From UBA10161 sp964581105 (GTDB lineage: Archaea; Micrarchaeota; Micrarchaeia; Anstonellales; Anstonellaceae): a stretch of 43,644 bases of DNA. Each line of letters opens with the position of its first letter. Position 1 is the first letter of the stretch. The stretch is from contig CAZOMB010000010.1 in the NCBI GenBank assembly GCA_964581105.1, positions 1-43,644 of the forward strand, given 5' to 3'. This document shows positions 16,491 through 23,452 of this stretch, in pieces. Both the position numbers and the translations under genes were made by a program. Under the pieces are notes generated by a model. That model did no database searches and was not told the origin of the DNA. It was given only the letters and a program-made list of their open reading frames with translations.

Positions 16491-17390
16491 ATGCCAGAGG
16501 TCGGACTATTAGAGGGGAATAACGTGCTGGAAGAAGCCAAACCTTTCATAAAGTGGGCCGGAGGGAAGAGACAACTCTTAGACGAGCTCACAAAAGGATT
16601 GCCCGAATTTGAGAACTACCATGAGCCATTCATAGGTGGAGGGGCGCTTTTTTTCAGGCTTGAAGCAGAAGACAGGATAAAAACAGCTTATCTTAGCGAC
16701 TCAAATGATGAACTTATCAATGTTTACGTAGCCATCAAAAGCCATGTTTCTGAACTGGTAGAGGAGCTTTTATCCTCCAAGTATGCCAACGACGAACAGG
16801 CATACTACCAGATGCGCTCATCAAGACCAGAAACCACTGTCAAAAGGGCTGCGCGTTTCATCTACCTGAATAAAACTGCTTTCAATGGCTTGTACAGAGT
16901 CAATTCAAAAGGCGGATTCAATGTCCCTTTTGGAAGGTATTCAAACCCGAAAATACTGGACAGAGAAAATCTGCTACTAGTGCACAGAGCTTTACAAAAG
17001 GACGAGCTTTACTGTGGTGATTTTTCTGTTGTCCTGAAAAAGGCAAGGGAGAAAGATCTTGTTTATCTTGATCCCCCCTACTTGCCAATATCTAGAACAT
17101 CGAATTTCACAGGCTACACGAAGAATGGTTTTTCAGAAGATGATCAAAAAAGGCTTCTGAACACATTCAAGGAACTTGACTCAGGGGGTTGCTATGTCAT
17201 GCTGAGCAATTCATATACAGATTTTGTTGCTGACCTATACGGAGAATTCTATGAGGAGACTGTTTATGCAAGCAGAATGATAAACTGCAAAGCTGACAGG
17301 AGAGGCAAGGTAAAGGAGCTAATAGTGCGGAACTGGGAGCCCAAGGTATCGCAAAGGAAGCTTGTAGAAGAAATAGTCGCATCCAACTGA
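16491..17390 (+). CDS. Dam-family (D12) DNA adenine N6-methyltransferase
   Basis: An AdoMet-dependent DNA adenine methylase. The AdoMet motif is KPFIKWAGGKRQLLDEL (about residues 17-33), the catalytic motif is DLVYLDPPYLPIS (DPPY), and NFTGYTKNGFSEDDQKRLL follows, all typical of the D12 class that includes Dam and M.DpnII. About 290-299 residues is normal for the class. The start is either ATG 16491 (GGAAGG upstream) or GTG 16524 (GAGGGG 6 nt upstream, better spaced). Its 3' end overlaps a convergent PD-(D/E)XK nuclease by 72 bp. Together they look like a type II restriction-modification pair; the recognition site is not evident. Confidence 0.88.
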   Translation: MPEVGLLEGNNVLEEAKPFIKWAGGKRQLLDELTKGLPEFENYHEPFIGGGALFFRLEAEDRIKTAYLSDSNDELINVYVAIKSHVSELVEELLSSKYANDEQAYYQMRSSRPETTVKRAARFIYLNKTAFNGLYRVNSKGGFNVPFGRYSNPKILDRENLLLVHRALQKDELYCGDFSVVLKKAREKDLVYLDPPYLPISRTSNFTGYTKNGFSEDDQKRLLNTFKELDSGGCYVMLSNSYTDFVADLYGEFYEETVYASRMINCKADRRGKVKELIVRNWEPKVSQRKLVEEIVASN

Positions 17391-17843
17391 CTTGATGTAA
17401 GCCAGCACGTCTTTGTACTCCTTTCTCTTGAACCACTTGTTCAGTACATAAACATATCTGACTTTCAGGCGCAAGCGCCTTGCAAGCTTTTTGTACTGCC
17501 TGAGCTTGAAATGGCATGTTTGCAATTTCTCGTCAACCGAACCTGAGCCTGACTGAAACTTCTGCTCTACAATAAAGAGAGTCCTTTTGGCCACCAAGGC
17601 ATCATCAGGCACCAATCTTTTGGAAACTATCTTCCTGTAATCGATTCCTTTTGGCTTGAGCAGGTTTGAGTAGAGCTTGTTCTTCTTGTAGAGCCGTGCA
17701 ACTTCTTTTCCCCTGAAGAGTACACAATCATTCTTGACTGAATATCCCTTTATTCTGGAAATTAGCCTGCCAAGGCTGGTTCTTTTCTCGAACCTCAGCC
17801 CATGCTTGAGAGGGGTTTTGCCCCCCTTTCCTCCACGAATCAT
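17319..17843 (-). CDS. PD-(D/E)XK restriction endonuclease-like protein
   Basis: A 174-residue basic protein with a clear nuclease core: VPDDALVAKRTLFIVEQKFQ gives P79-D80, then E93-Q94-K95 as the (D/E)xK pair, followed by SGSGSVDEKLQT. A Lys/Arg-rich C-terminus follows. This layout is common in small type II restriction enzymes and related nucleases. It runs opposite to the Dam-type methylase and overlaps its last 72 bp tail-to-tail. A TATA-like CATAAATTAC (17863-17873) lies about 25 nt upstream, suggesting a leaderless mRNA. Role as the cognate restriction enzyme is inferred from context. Confidence 0.72.
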   Translation of the reverse strand: MIRGGKGGKTPLKHGLRFEKRTSLGRLISRIKGYSVKNDCVLFRGKEVARLYKKNKLYSNLLKPKGIDYRKIVSKRLVPDDALVAKRTLFIVEQKFQSGSGSVDEKLQTCHFKLRQYKKLARRLRLKVRYVYVLNKWFKRKEYKDVLAYIKSVGCDYFFYKLPLRYLGLPVPHY

Positions 17844-18002
17844 AATGATGTTTAGACCAAAAGTAATTTATGGCATAGGGGTTCTTAGGGTAATACTATG
17901 AAGGCATAGTAGTAAAGAGAATCAAGAGCTTGCTCAATGAAGCACCAGAAATGGCAAAGAAAAACAAAAGGCAGACGGTCATGCCACAGGATTGGTGTTA
18001 CT

Positions 18003-18509
18003 ATGAAATGCGTTGTTTGCAATAAGAGCTTTGATGAATTTAATGGCTACATATCTGCATTTGATACAGAACAACCGCTCGAATCATCAGACTATAGAGA
18101 TGTTGAAAATCTACCTAGAGAAAGTATTTGTTCTAAAGAATGTTTTTCTATCCATCTAAAAAAATTTGGTAAGGGGAGATATAATTATTCCGAAATCACA
18201 TATTGTCCAAGTGCAAAAGAGTGTGAAAAATTAGGAAATTTAAGGAAACTTTGCGAGATGAGTGAACATATTAAAACCGAAAATGATAGTTTCTTGGACA
18301 ATTTATCATTTATTGTTTCACCTGGGAAAAGTTGGTGCGAAGCAGGCGTTGCTGGAATGATAAAATCGAATATGCAATTATACAAATCAAATCTTAAAGT
18401 ATCTGAGAATATCGAGAGATTTAACAGAGTAAGCACACGTTTAAGTTATATGATGATCATACTGACTGTGGTAATGCTGCTTGCGGTCATTGCAACATAC
18501 TTCAAATAG
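18003..18509 (+). CDS. Tail-anchored zinc-ribbon-like hypothetical protein
   Basis: About 168 residues from ATG 18003, which has GGTGT 5 nt upstream; a frame from ATG 17937 would add 22 basic residues. The N-terminus has KCVVCNKSFDEF, and CSKEC follows at about 44-48, a possible treble-clef or zinc ribbon. YCPSAKEC is a further pair. The last 20 residues form one transmembrane helix (MMIILTVVMLLAVIATYF), so the protein is probably a tail-anchored membrane protein with a cytoplasmic metal-binding head. It is more AT-rich than the housekeeping genes, suggesting acquisition. Function unknown; the island context suggests defence. Confidence 0.6.
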   Translation: MKCVVCNKSFDEFNGYISAFDTEQPLESSDYRDVENLPRESICSKECFSIHLKKFGKGRYNYSEITYCPSAKECEKLGNLRKLCEMSEHIKTENDSFLDNLSFIVSPGKSWCEAGVAGMIKSNMQLYKSNLKVSENIERFNRVSTRLSYMMIILTVVMLLAVIATYFK

Positions 18510-18802
18510 CTGCTCAACGCCTTATAAACAACTTTGAGCAGCTCAAACACCGTTCCTTGCGCTATAATCACTATCCAAACATTGAACTTTGAGCAGCTTT
18601 GCCCTCCAGTATATTACTTGCGCCTTAGCTGCTTAATCCAGCCAGCAATGGATTAATTGCTTACTGTATAATGAGTCAGTTTCATGCTACGTGGCAGGAA
18701 CGTGCCATGTGGAAAGGACAAAATGCTGTGGAAATGAAGGGCTTTATCTTTGAGTTTTAGTTATGGCGATAGTCTTATTTTAGTTCACTGTAAGAAACCA
18801 TT
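18508..18802. other. Intergenic region with TTGAGCAGCT repeats and hairpins
   Basis: No convincing ORF. AGCTGCTCAA (18508-18517, starting inside the stop codon of the preceding gene) pairs perfectly with TTGAGCAGCT (18534-18543). AACTTTGAGCAGCT at 18530-18543 is repeated at 18585-18598, and AGCTGCTTAA occurs at 18627. TTAATCCA/TGGATTAA form another perfect 8-bp stem (18633-18656), and ACGTGGCA/TGCCATGT near 18690-18712 pairs with one G-U. The first hairpin may end transcription of the preceding gene. Confidence 0.5.
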
Positions 18803-18946
18803 ATGCCATATGAATATTGCCCTAGGTGTGGAAGCCCGCTTCATAAAGGAGGGGTAATTAGACCAAATGTGAGTTATGGTCGAAAACGGAATATCCAAGT
18901 CTATGTTTGTTGGCGTTGTGGATATCGGACCACCTTCGAGGACTGA
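18803..18946 (+). CDS. Small zinc-ribbon protein, 47 residues
   Basis: The product begins MPYEYCPRCGSPLHKGG and ends VYVCWRCGYRTTFED. Two CxxCG knuckles about 30 residues apart form a complete zinc ribbon, the kind used for nucleic-acid or protein contact. It ends 4 nt before ATG 18951 of the nuclease gene, so the two are probably translated together. A longer frame of that nuclease would overlap this ORF; the dense zinc-ribbon motif and the tight junction argue that this ORF is real and the nuclease starts later. Confidence 0.65.
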   Translation: MPYEYCPRCGSPLHKGGVIRPNVSYGRKRNIQVYVCWRCGYRTTFED

Positions 18947-18950
18947 TCCG

Positions 18951-19901
18951 ATGAAAAACGCCTACAAAACTATGCCTATGGAGATTGAACCAAAAAAGGA
19001 TACTGCGGACCTCATCAATGAGTTTGAAATGACGGTCAAAGCATCTGAATTATTTTCCTTTTTATCCTTGCATCCCGCATGTAGAGAACTGTTTCAGCTA
19101 ATGGGACGAATAACTGGTCGAATTTTATCCGAAAAAGCCATTGTTGAACTTGAATCGCTTAACTTTAGTAAAGATTATGGTAGCTCTTTTGTGAAGGAAA
19201 TCCATTGTAGCAACTGCGATTATCAAATTGGAACTTTTGATATTACGCGAAGAAAGCCATATGCCAAAAAAAGCCACTGCGACAAATGTGGACAGAATAT
19301 AAAGGAGAAGATTGTTGACTGTTTTAAAATTGAGCCCTGGCACGTAATGAACTTATGCATTTATGGAGCAAAGAAAGGGATTTTCACGCCTACCCAATAT
19401 GTTTCTTGTCCTTGGTGTTTAAGATTTCAAAAAGATCTACAATCTACCCGCCAAACAGTAAGAAGGCGATGCCCGGTGTGCGGAGAAAGCCTTCAGATGA
19501 AGCTGGACTTCGAACTTGACAGGGAAATTAGAAATATTGCTGGGAAAAAGCGTGGTTGGTGGCTTGAGTGGTACGTGTGGAGATCACTACGTTCCAAGTA
19601 CGGTTCACAAGTTACTCACAACCGTATGTGGCGAACAAGCAATGGAAAGAAAGTAGAAGTAGATGTTATTTTAGAGAAAAACAATGAAAAAATCGCTATT
19701 CTGTGTGATACAAAAACAGAACCCACCTTTAACCAACAAAATTTTCATATTCTTTCGCAAGTGTTTAATAAACTCATTCTTATAACGACTCAAAGAAAAA
19801 TTAACGATAAAATAGTTGATGTAGGTAAAGAATATTTCCCGAGACATGTAAGAGTTATCAAAGGTCCATTAATAGAACGGGCTCTTTCGAAACGTTTGTA
19901 A
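18951..19901 (+). CDS. Zinc-ribbon protein with C-terminal PD-(D/E)XK nuclease-like domain
   Basis: 316 residues from ATG 18951 (GAGGAC 9 nt upstream). An N-terminal helical region is followed by two zinc ribbons: CSNCDYQIG with SHCDKCGQN, then CPWCLRFQ with RRCPVCGES. The C-terminal domain has LEWYVWRSLRSKYG, then KVEVDVILEKNNEKIAILCDTKTEP, in which VD and DTK match the PD-(D/E)XK nuclease core. FNQQNFHILSQVF follows. It is probably a DNA- or RNA-targeting nuclease with zinc-based recognition. The frame opens at 18876, but its first 25 residues overlap the upstream zinc-ribbon gene. A GGAAATnnCCTGTGTGTC repeat lies 24 nt after its stop. Confidence 0.7.
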   Translation: MKNAYKTMPMEIEPKKDTADLINEFEMTVKASELFSFLSLHPACRELFQLMGRITGRILSEKAIVELESLNFSKDYGSSFVKEIHCSNCDYQIGTFDITRRKPYAKKSHCDKCGQNIKEKIVDCFKIEPWHVMNLCIYGAKKGIFTPTQYVSCPWCLRFQKDLQSTRQTVRRRCPVCGESLQMKLDFELDREIRNIAGKKRGWWLEWYVWRSLRSKYGSQVTHNRMWRTSNGKKVEVDVILEKNNEKIAILCDTKTEPTFNQQNFHILSQVFNKLILITTQRKINDKIVDVGKEYFPRHVRVIKGPLIERALSKRL

Positions 19902-19924
19902 GATAGGTGTAGTCTAGTTTTCGT

Positions 19925-19942
19925 GGAAATGACCTGTGTGTC
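19925..19942 (+). repeat. Island repeat, copy A (5' part only)
   Basis: GGAAATGACCTGTGTGTC, 24 nt after the nuclease stop. It matches copies at 21113, 23190 and 24460. The following AGACTACTTAG only loosely resembles the TAGCTCAG block of the fuller copies. Confidence 0.55.
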
Positions 19943-19989
19943 AGACTACTTAGTAAAATATAGAAAATAGTTGAAACTTTAGTTAAAAG

Positions 19990-21009
19990 CTATTTCGCAT
20001 CCTTCTCTCTTGCATATCGGATGTTCTGAAGTTGTCTCTCAGCGTTTTTTATGAGTTCGTTATAAGTCATAATATAAATATGTGGTCTTAGATGAAAATT
20101 CCATTCTTCAATTAACTGTAACTCAGCTGGAGGCAAATCAACTCCCATCACTAACACCCCAATTGCCCGTGGTACCTTGTATGTTCCCTCTGATTCTATA
20201 CTTAAATTCGAATACACCTCTGTTTTTTTCATATATTGGATTAATTGGTTTAAGCCTTCAGCAAACTCTTTTGTTACCCGTAGTCTGCCAGTTTTCTTTC
20301 CTCTAGAAAAAGGATTTAGATTAGGACTTTTAAATTCAAATATTTTATCTTGGCCAGATTCAGTTTTAACATGGAGATCTATTGAGGCTTGGTTATCGAC
20401 GCTTTGTTCCGTGGCATTAACTTCACAGTCGATGGATAAAATCCACCGCTGTTCCCTAATAACCTTTTTTACTTCAGTTTCATTTCTTAGATTTTGCTTT
20501 TTGCTCTTGTCGATTTCTTGTTTTAGTTCCTCTAACTTAGCAGTATAGACCTCTAGACTATCTATTAATTTAAGTGCAAGAGAGAGCGACTTTTGGTTTT
20601 CTTGGAGACGGTGTTCTAGCTCTTCTTTTTTCAGTTGGGCTTGGTTTAATTCTTTAAGCAAGTTCTCAATTTCTAATTCGTATTGTTCTACACTTTCAGC
20701 TGAAACTTCTAAGTCCCGCCCCCAAAATTTTTTCGCATATGCCTTGAGAGTTGATATTGCCCATTTTAGCCAGTCAGATAGGTTTATTTTTTTTGGTAGC
20801 CAGATTCCTGGCCTATGCGACTTAAGATCCCCATGTGTTTGAATACCGCTAGAGGTTTGAATTCGCATGCCTTCTCTTTTCTGAGCAGTTTCTTCAGATG
20901 AAATCTTAGTTATGTGTGAACCTTCCGGAGTTTCCTCTATTCTTTTATCTGCATCTATTTCTCTTGAACCGCCAAGTTTTCTAAACTGGGCATCTTTTTT
21001 TTCCACCAT
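19990..21009 (-). CDS. Shedu-like (DUF4263-type) nuclease with coiled coil
   Basis: 339 residues. The N-terminal ~70 residues are polar and probably disordered. Residues about 100-185 form a coiled coil rich in Glu/Lys/Leu. The C-terminal domain has CEVNATEQSVDNQASIDLHV, then IFEFKSPNLNP (D211, E225-x-K227), LNQLIQYM (Q-x3-Y), and a final IYIMTYNELIKNAERQL. This order of Asp, ExK, QxxxY and a closing YxELI helix is that of the Shedu (SduA/DUF4263) antiphage nuclease, whose PD-(D/E)XK fold acts on DNA. Single-gene Shedu systems often have variable N-terminal sensor regions; here it would be the coiled coil. Family assignment is by motif only. Confidence 0.62.
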   Translation of the reverse strand: MVEKKDAQFRKLGGSREIDADKRIEETPEGSHITKISSEETAQKREGMRIQTSSGIQTHGDLKSHRPGIWLPKKINLSDWLKWAISTLKAYAKKFWGRDLEVSAESVEQYELEIENLLKELNQAQLKKEELEHRLQENQKSLSLALKLIDSLEVYTAKLEELKQEIDKSKKQNLRNETEVKKVIREQRWILSIDCEVNATEQSVDNQASIDLHVKTESGQDKIFEFKSPNLNPFSRGKKTGRLRVTKEFAEGLNQLIQYMKKTEVYSNLSIESEGTYKVPRAIGVLVMGVDLPPAELQLIEEWNFHLRPHIYIMTYNELIKNAERQLQNIRYAREKDAK

Positions 21010-21112
21010 CTAAACACTTTTATTATCAGGTTTTGACACTCGAATAATCTATTATTTCAATTGTAACCTATATAGAACCTTCGTTAAGATAGCACTGAAT
21101 ACGTTGCCATGC

Positions 21113-21175
21113 GGAAACCCCTGTGTGTCCAGAAATTTTGTAGCTCAGACAGACTTGAACCAAGCGAACGTCTGA
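21113..21175 (+). repeat. Island repeat, copy B
   Basis: GGAAACCCCTGTGTGTC (21113-21129), then 8 nt, then TTGTAGCTCAG (21138-21148), ending in AGCGAACGTCTGA (21163-21175). TCAGAC at 21145 pairs with GTCTGA at 21170. It lies between the starts of the Shedu-like gene and the end of the Lrp gene. Confidence 0.6.
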
Positions 21176-21221
21176 CGCAGATTGAGCAGATGGAATACTT
21201 TGAGAGTTTTAAGGAACAGAC

Positions 21222-22178
21222 CTAGAATGGATAGTAGTTCAGCTTTATCTCATTCTTCACTTCTAGTGTGTCATACTCGCGGAGTTCGTTGAAAAAACGG
21301 TTCCGTATGTCCTTTATCAGTCCGTCAAGCTGCTCCTCGTTCTCGATTTCCACCTCAAGCTCGACGTCATGGCTTCCTATCGTTTTCATGAAATAGAATA
21401 CGCACCTATGCCTCTTCGACAGCTCCTTGAACCTATTATACTTCTGTTCGTTCATGTTCTGCAGCCTGAAGGACAGCAGATAGTATCTCATCCCCATCTT
21501 CTTGAAGTCCATGTTCACGCTGAACCCGGTTATCACCCCCGACTCCTCCAGTTTCTTCATCCTGTAAATCACCTTGTCAGGGCTGGCTTTCATCTCCTTC
21601 GCGATTTCCACCAGGCTTTTCCTGGCATTGTTCGAGAGCTGCCTGAGAATCTTCTTGTCTTCATTGTCCAGCTCCACCGCATCTTTCCTCCCCCCGTATG
21701 CGAACTCCACCGGCTCCCTGCCCAGAAGGTAGCTTCGGGAAAGGATGGCGACCCTTTCCAGCAAGATGACGTCCCTCTGCAGGACGAACTTCCCGTATTT
21801 TTCGGCAAATTCCCCGTAAACATGACCAAAATCGCCTACGTCTTCGGCCAGCACCGAAATGACAACATCGTAATTGCCCCGTGTCTGGGCAAGCCACAGC
21901 ACGCGCGGGCTGTCCTTCAGGAACTGCAGCATCGCCTTCTCCTCTGCGGCAGGGATGTTTTGCAACCTGAGGAAAACCTTGAAGTGTATGTAGCCCAGAG
22001 CGAGGGTGTTCGTCTTGAGGTAAAAATTGCGAATTATGTCCTGTTCCACAAGCCGTCTTATCCTGTAACCGGCGGTCTGTTCGGAAAGCCTGCACTTTTT
22101 CGCAATCTGCTTGTTCGTCTGCCTGCTGTTCAGGTCCAGCTCGTAAAGTATGCGCCTGTCCTTCACGTCAAGAGCCAT
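21222..22178 (-). CDS. Tandem Lrp/AsnC-family transcription regulator
   Basis: About 318 residues from ATG 22178, containing two complete Lrp units in one chain. First unit: ALDVKDRRILYELDLNSRQTNKQIAKK with a helix-turn-helix (SEQTAGYRIRRL) and a ligand-binding RAM domain. Second unit: ELDNEDKKILRQLSNNARKSLVEIAKEM with SPDKVIYRMKKL and another RAM domain. Lrp proteins are normally half this size. The start is supported by a TATA box about 26 nt upstream (leaderless); the frame extends to 22238. The sequence is clearly more GC-rich at third positions than neighbours, suggesting a foreign origin. It is divergent from a membrane-protein gene, a likely target. Confidence 0.82.
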   Translation of the reverse strand: MALDVKDRRILYELDLNSRQTNKQIAKKCRLSEQTAGYRIRRLVEQDIIRNFYLKTNTLALGYIHFKVFLRLQNIPAAEEKAMLQFLKDSPRVLWLAQTRGNYDVVISVLAEDVGDFGHVYGEFAEKYGKFVLQRDVILLERVAILSRSYLLGREPVEFAYGGRKDAVELDNEDKKILRQLSNNARKSLVEIAKEMKASPDKVIYRMKKLEESGVITGFSVNMDFKKMGMRYYLLSFRLQNMNEQKYNRFKELSKRHRCVFYFMKTIGSHDVELEVEIENEEQLDGLIKDIRNRFFNELREYDTLEVKNEIKLNYYPF

Positions 22179-22196
22179 ATTTGTATTATTTACGAA

Positions 22197-22210
22197 TTTA
22201 TATATAAATA
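22197..22210 (-). promoter_or_regulatory. TATA box of the Lrp gene
   Basis: The minus strand TATTTATATATAAA is centred about 26 nt before ATG 22178, implying a leaderless transcript. It is only some 40 nt from the divergent TATA box at 22241, so one bound regulator could cover both. Confidence 0.6.
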
Positions 22211-22240
22211 TTGCGGTTTTCCAAAATAAATTATTCATAA

Positions 22241-22252
22241 CTTATATATAAA
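22241..22252 (+). promoter_or_regulatory. TATA box of the 22290-23165 gene
   Basis: CTTATATATAAA is centred near 22247, placing transcription start near 22272 and leaving a leader of about 17 nt with AAGGG next to the start. Confidence 0.55.
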
Positions 22253-22289
22253 ATTAAATGCACAACAAACCACAGAGTGTAATTAAGGG

Positions 22290-23165
22290 ATGGTCGCAAT
22301 GGTGGAAAACGCGTTCGTAGTACAGAAAACAGCTCCCAGTAGTATGCCAACCAAGCAGAAATTTCTCCGGCGCATCGGCAAAACGGTAGCCATCGTAGGA
22401 ATATCAGCATGGCTGTTCACTGCCCCTCTGAAAGAAGGCATCTCACAGGTTAGGTTTGACAGCACAGCTCAGAAGAAAGAGGTTCCGCAGCTGGTTGAAA
22501 CAGGCAAGGAAGCCAGTCAATCAGATTCCACTGGGGCACTTCTTGCAGGCCTTCTTGCAGGCAGCCTTGCAACTTGGGCGATAATGCGCATCTCACAAAA
22601 GCGGAAAGAAAGATGGGATTATGGTGTATATCGAAACGCAAGGTGGAATGAGTATGAACCCCACGTAAGGAATGTATGGTATCTCAAAGATGTGCCCAAC
22701 GCTGCCAGTCTGGATTTTCACAGGCTGTCGAAATACCTAACAAAAGATGAGCTGAAAGAATTAGAAGAACATGCATGGTGGTTCAAAGACAAGCGGAAGC
22801 AAATAAAGAAAATGCGCTCCCTTTTCATGAAGGAAAATGGATTTAAGCCTGGCTTTGAAGCCTACTGCAACGTTGTAAAGGTCCTAACTTGTAAGGAAGG
22901 GCGTGAGATATTTGCCAAGAGCATCAGAACCTTCGGTGCGAGAGATGAGACTGCGGAGAAATACCTAAAAAACGTTCGCGGCTTCAAAATCCTCTTGGAA
23001 ATTCAGGAACTGCTGCCTGACTTCCAGCCCAGGAAGATGAGGAACCTTGCTGAGCTTACCTTTTACGTTCTGTATACGTTTGCTGTATCGTATTATCGAG
23101 GTAGTGGCATAGACCCGGAACACTGGGTGGAGACTGGCGAGTTCAAAGACAAGAAAACTGGATAG
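22290..23165 (+). CDS. Hypothetical membrane protein
   Basis: Not recognised. 291 residues with two hydrophobic spans, about 32-47 (VAIVGISAWLFTAPLK) and 82-99 (ALLAGLLAGSLATWAIM), separated by a short polar loop, then a charged C-terminal domain of about 190 residues with many Trp, Lys and Arg (YGVYRNARWNEYEPHV, HAWWFKDKRKQIKKMRS). The topology suggests a hairpin anchor with a large cytoplasmic domain. It is divergent from the tandem Lrp regulator. ATG 22299 is an alternative start. A repeat copy begins 25 nt after its stop. Confidence 0.6.
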   Translation: MVAMVENAFVVQKTAPSSMPTKQKFLRRIGKTVAIVGISAWLFTAPLKEGISQVRFDSTAQKKEVPQLVETGKEASQSDSTGALLAGLLAGSLATWAIMRISQKRKERWDYGVYRNARWNEYEPHVRNVWYLKDVPNAASLDFHRLSKYLTKDELKELEEHAWWFKDKRKQIKKMRSLFMKENGFKPGFEAYCNVVKVLTCKEGREIFAKSIRTFGARDETAEKYLKNVRGFKILLEIQELLPDFQPRKMRNLAELTFYVLYTFAVSYYRGSGIDPEHWVETGEFKDKKTG

Positions 23166-23189
23166 CCAGGACTACCACCCCATTTCCTA

Positions 23190-23256
23190 GGAACGCACTG
23201 TGTGTCTAAAATCTTGTAGCTCAGGCTGACTAATCCGAGCCTAGCGGACGGTCTGA
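23190..23256 (+). repeat. Island repeat, copy C
   Basis: GGAACGCACTGTGTGTC (23190-23206), 7 nt, TTGTAGCTCAG (23214-23224), and AGCGGACGGTCTGA (23243-23256). TCAGGCTGAC (23221-23230) pairs with GACGGTCTGA (23247-23256) using two G-U pairs and one mismatch. This is the cleanest full copy. Confidence 0.65.
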
Positions 23257-23262
23257 TTTATG

Positions 23263-23381
23263 CTAATGATGAATTAGTGTGAGTTATTACTGGGACCTGG
23301 GATTGACTCAAATCAGTGATAACTCTTGCTCGTAGTGCCTAAAAAAGAGTTTAAGTTGTGGCATCGATTTTTAGGCACTAC
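23263..23381. other. String of hairpins between the membrane-protein gene and fic
   Basis: CTAAT/ATTAG (23263-23277). GAGTTATTACTG (23281-23292) pairs with CAGTGATAACTC (23314-23325), 12 bp with one G-U. GTAGTGCCTAAAAA (23332-23345) pairs perfectly with TTTTTAGGCACTAC (23368-23381), 14 bp across a 22-nt loop. The last could be the ends of a tiny miniature element or a terminator; GTGCCTAAAAAG also occurs at 16149. Confidence 0.6.
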
Positions 23382-23402
23382 ATTGCTGGTTTGCCACCGT
23401 CT

Positions 23403-23443
23403 GTAGTCACCTCTTTACAAATATTTATAAATTGTAGTCACCT
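23403..23443 (+). promoter_or_regulatory. fic promoter flanked by GTAGTCACCT direct repeats
   Basis: GTAGTCACCT occurs at 23403-23412 and 23434-23443, 31 nt apart (about three helical turns), with the TATA box ATTTATAA (23423-23430) between them. The TATA box is about 27 nt before ATG 23453, so the mRNA is probably leaderless. The second repeat lies between TATA and start, where a bound protein would block transcription. A third copy is at 24412-24421, just after the gene. Confidence 0.65.
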
Positions 23444-23452
23444 AATTACAGC

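Noticed and set aside
18876..18950. 25 extra N-terminal residues for the zinc-ribbon nuclease
   Set aside because: They overlap the compact 47-residue zinc-ribbon ORF out of frame. ATG 18951 right after that ORF's stop, with GAGGAC upstream, is the better start.
21369..22229. 286-residue plus-strand ORF
   Set aside because: It is antisense to the Lrp regulator, caused by that gene's GC-rich third positions. The minus strand has clear HTH motifs and a TATA box.
23243..23280. Box C/D small RNA (CTGA and ATGATGA)
   Set aside because: The boxes are in the wrong order and there is no matching D box downstream.
23206..23300. tRNA-like signal in repeat copy C (TAGCTCAG with a GCTC/GAGC D-arm)
   Set aside because: No anticodon stem-loop, no GTTCRA T-arm and no acceptor stem can be laid out in any of the copies.
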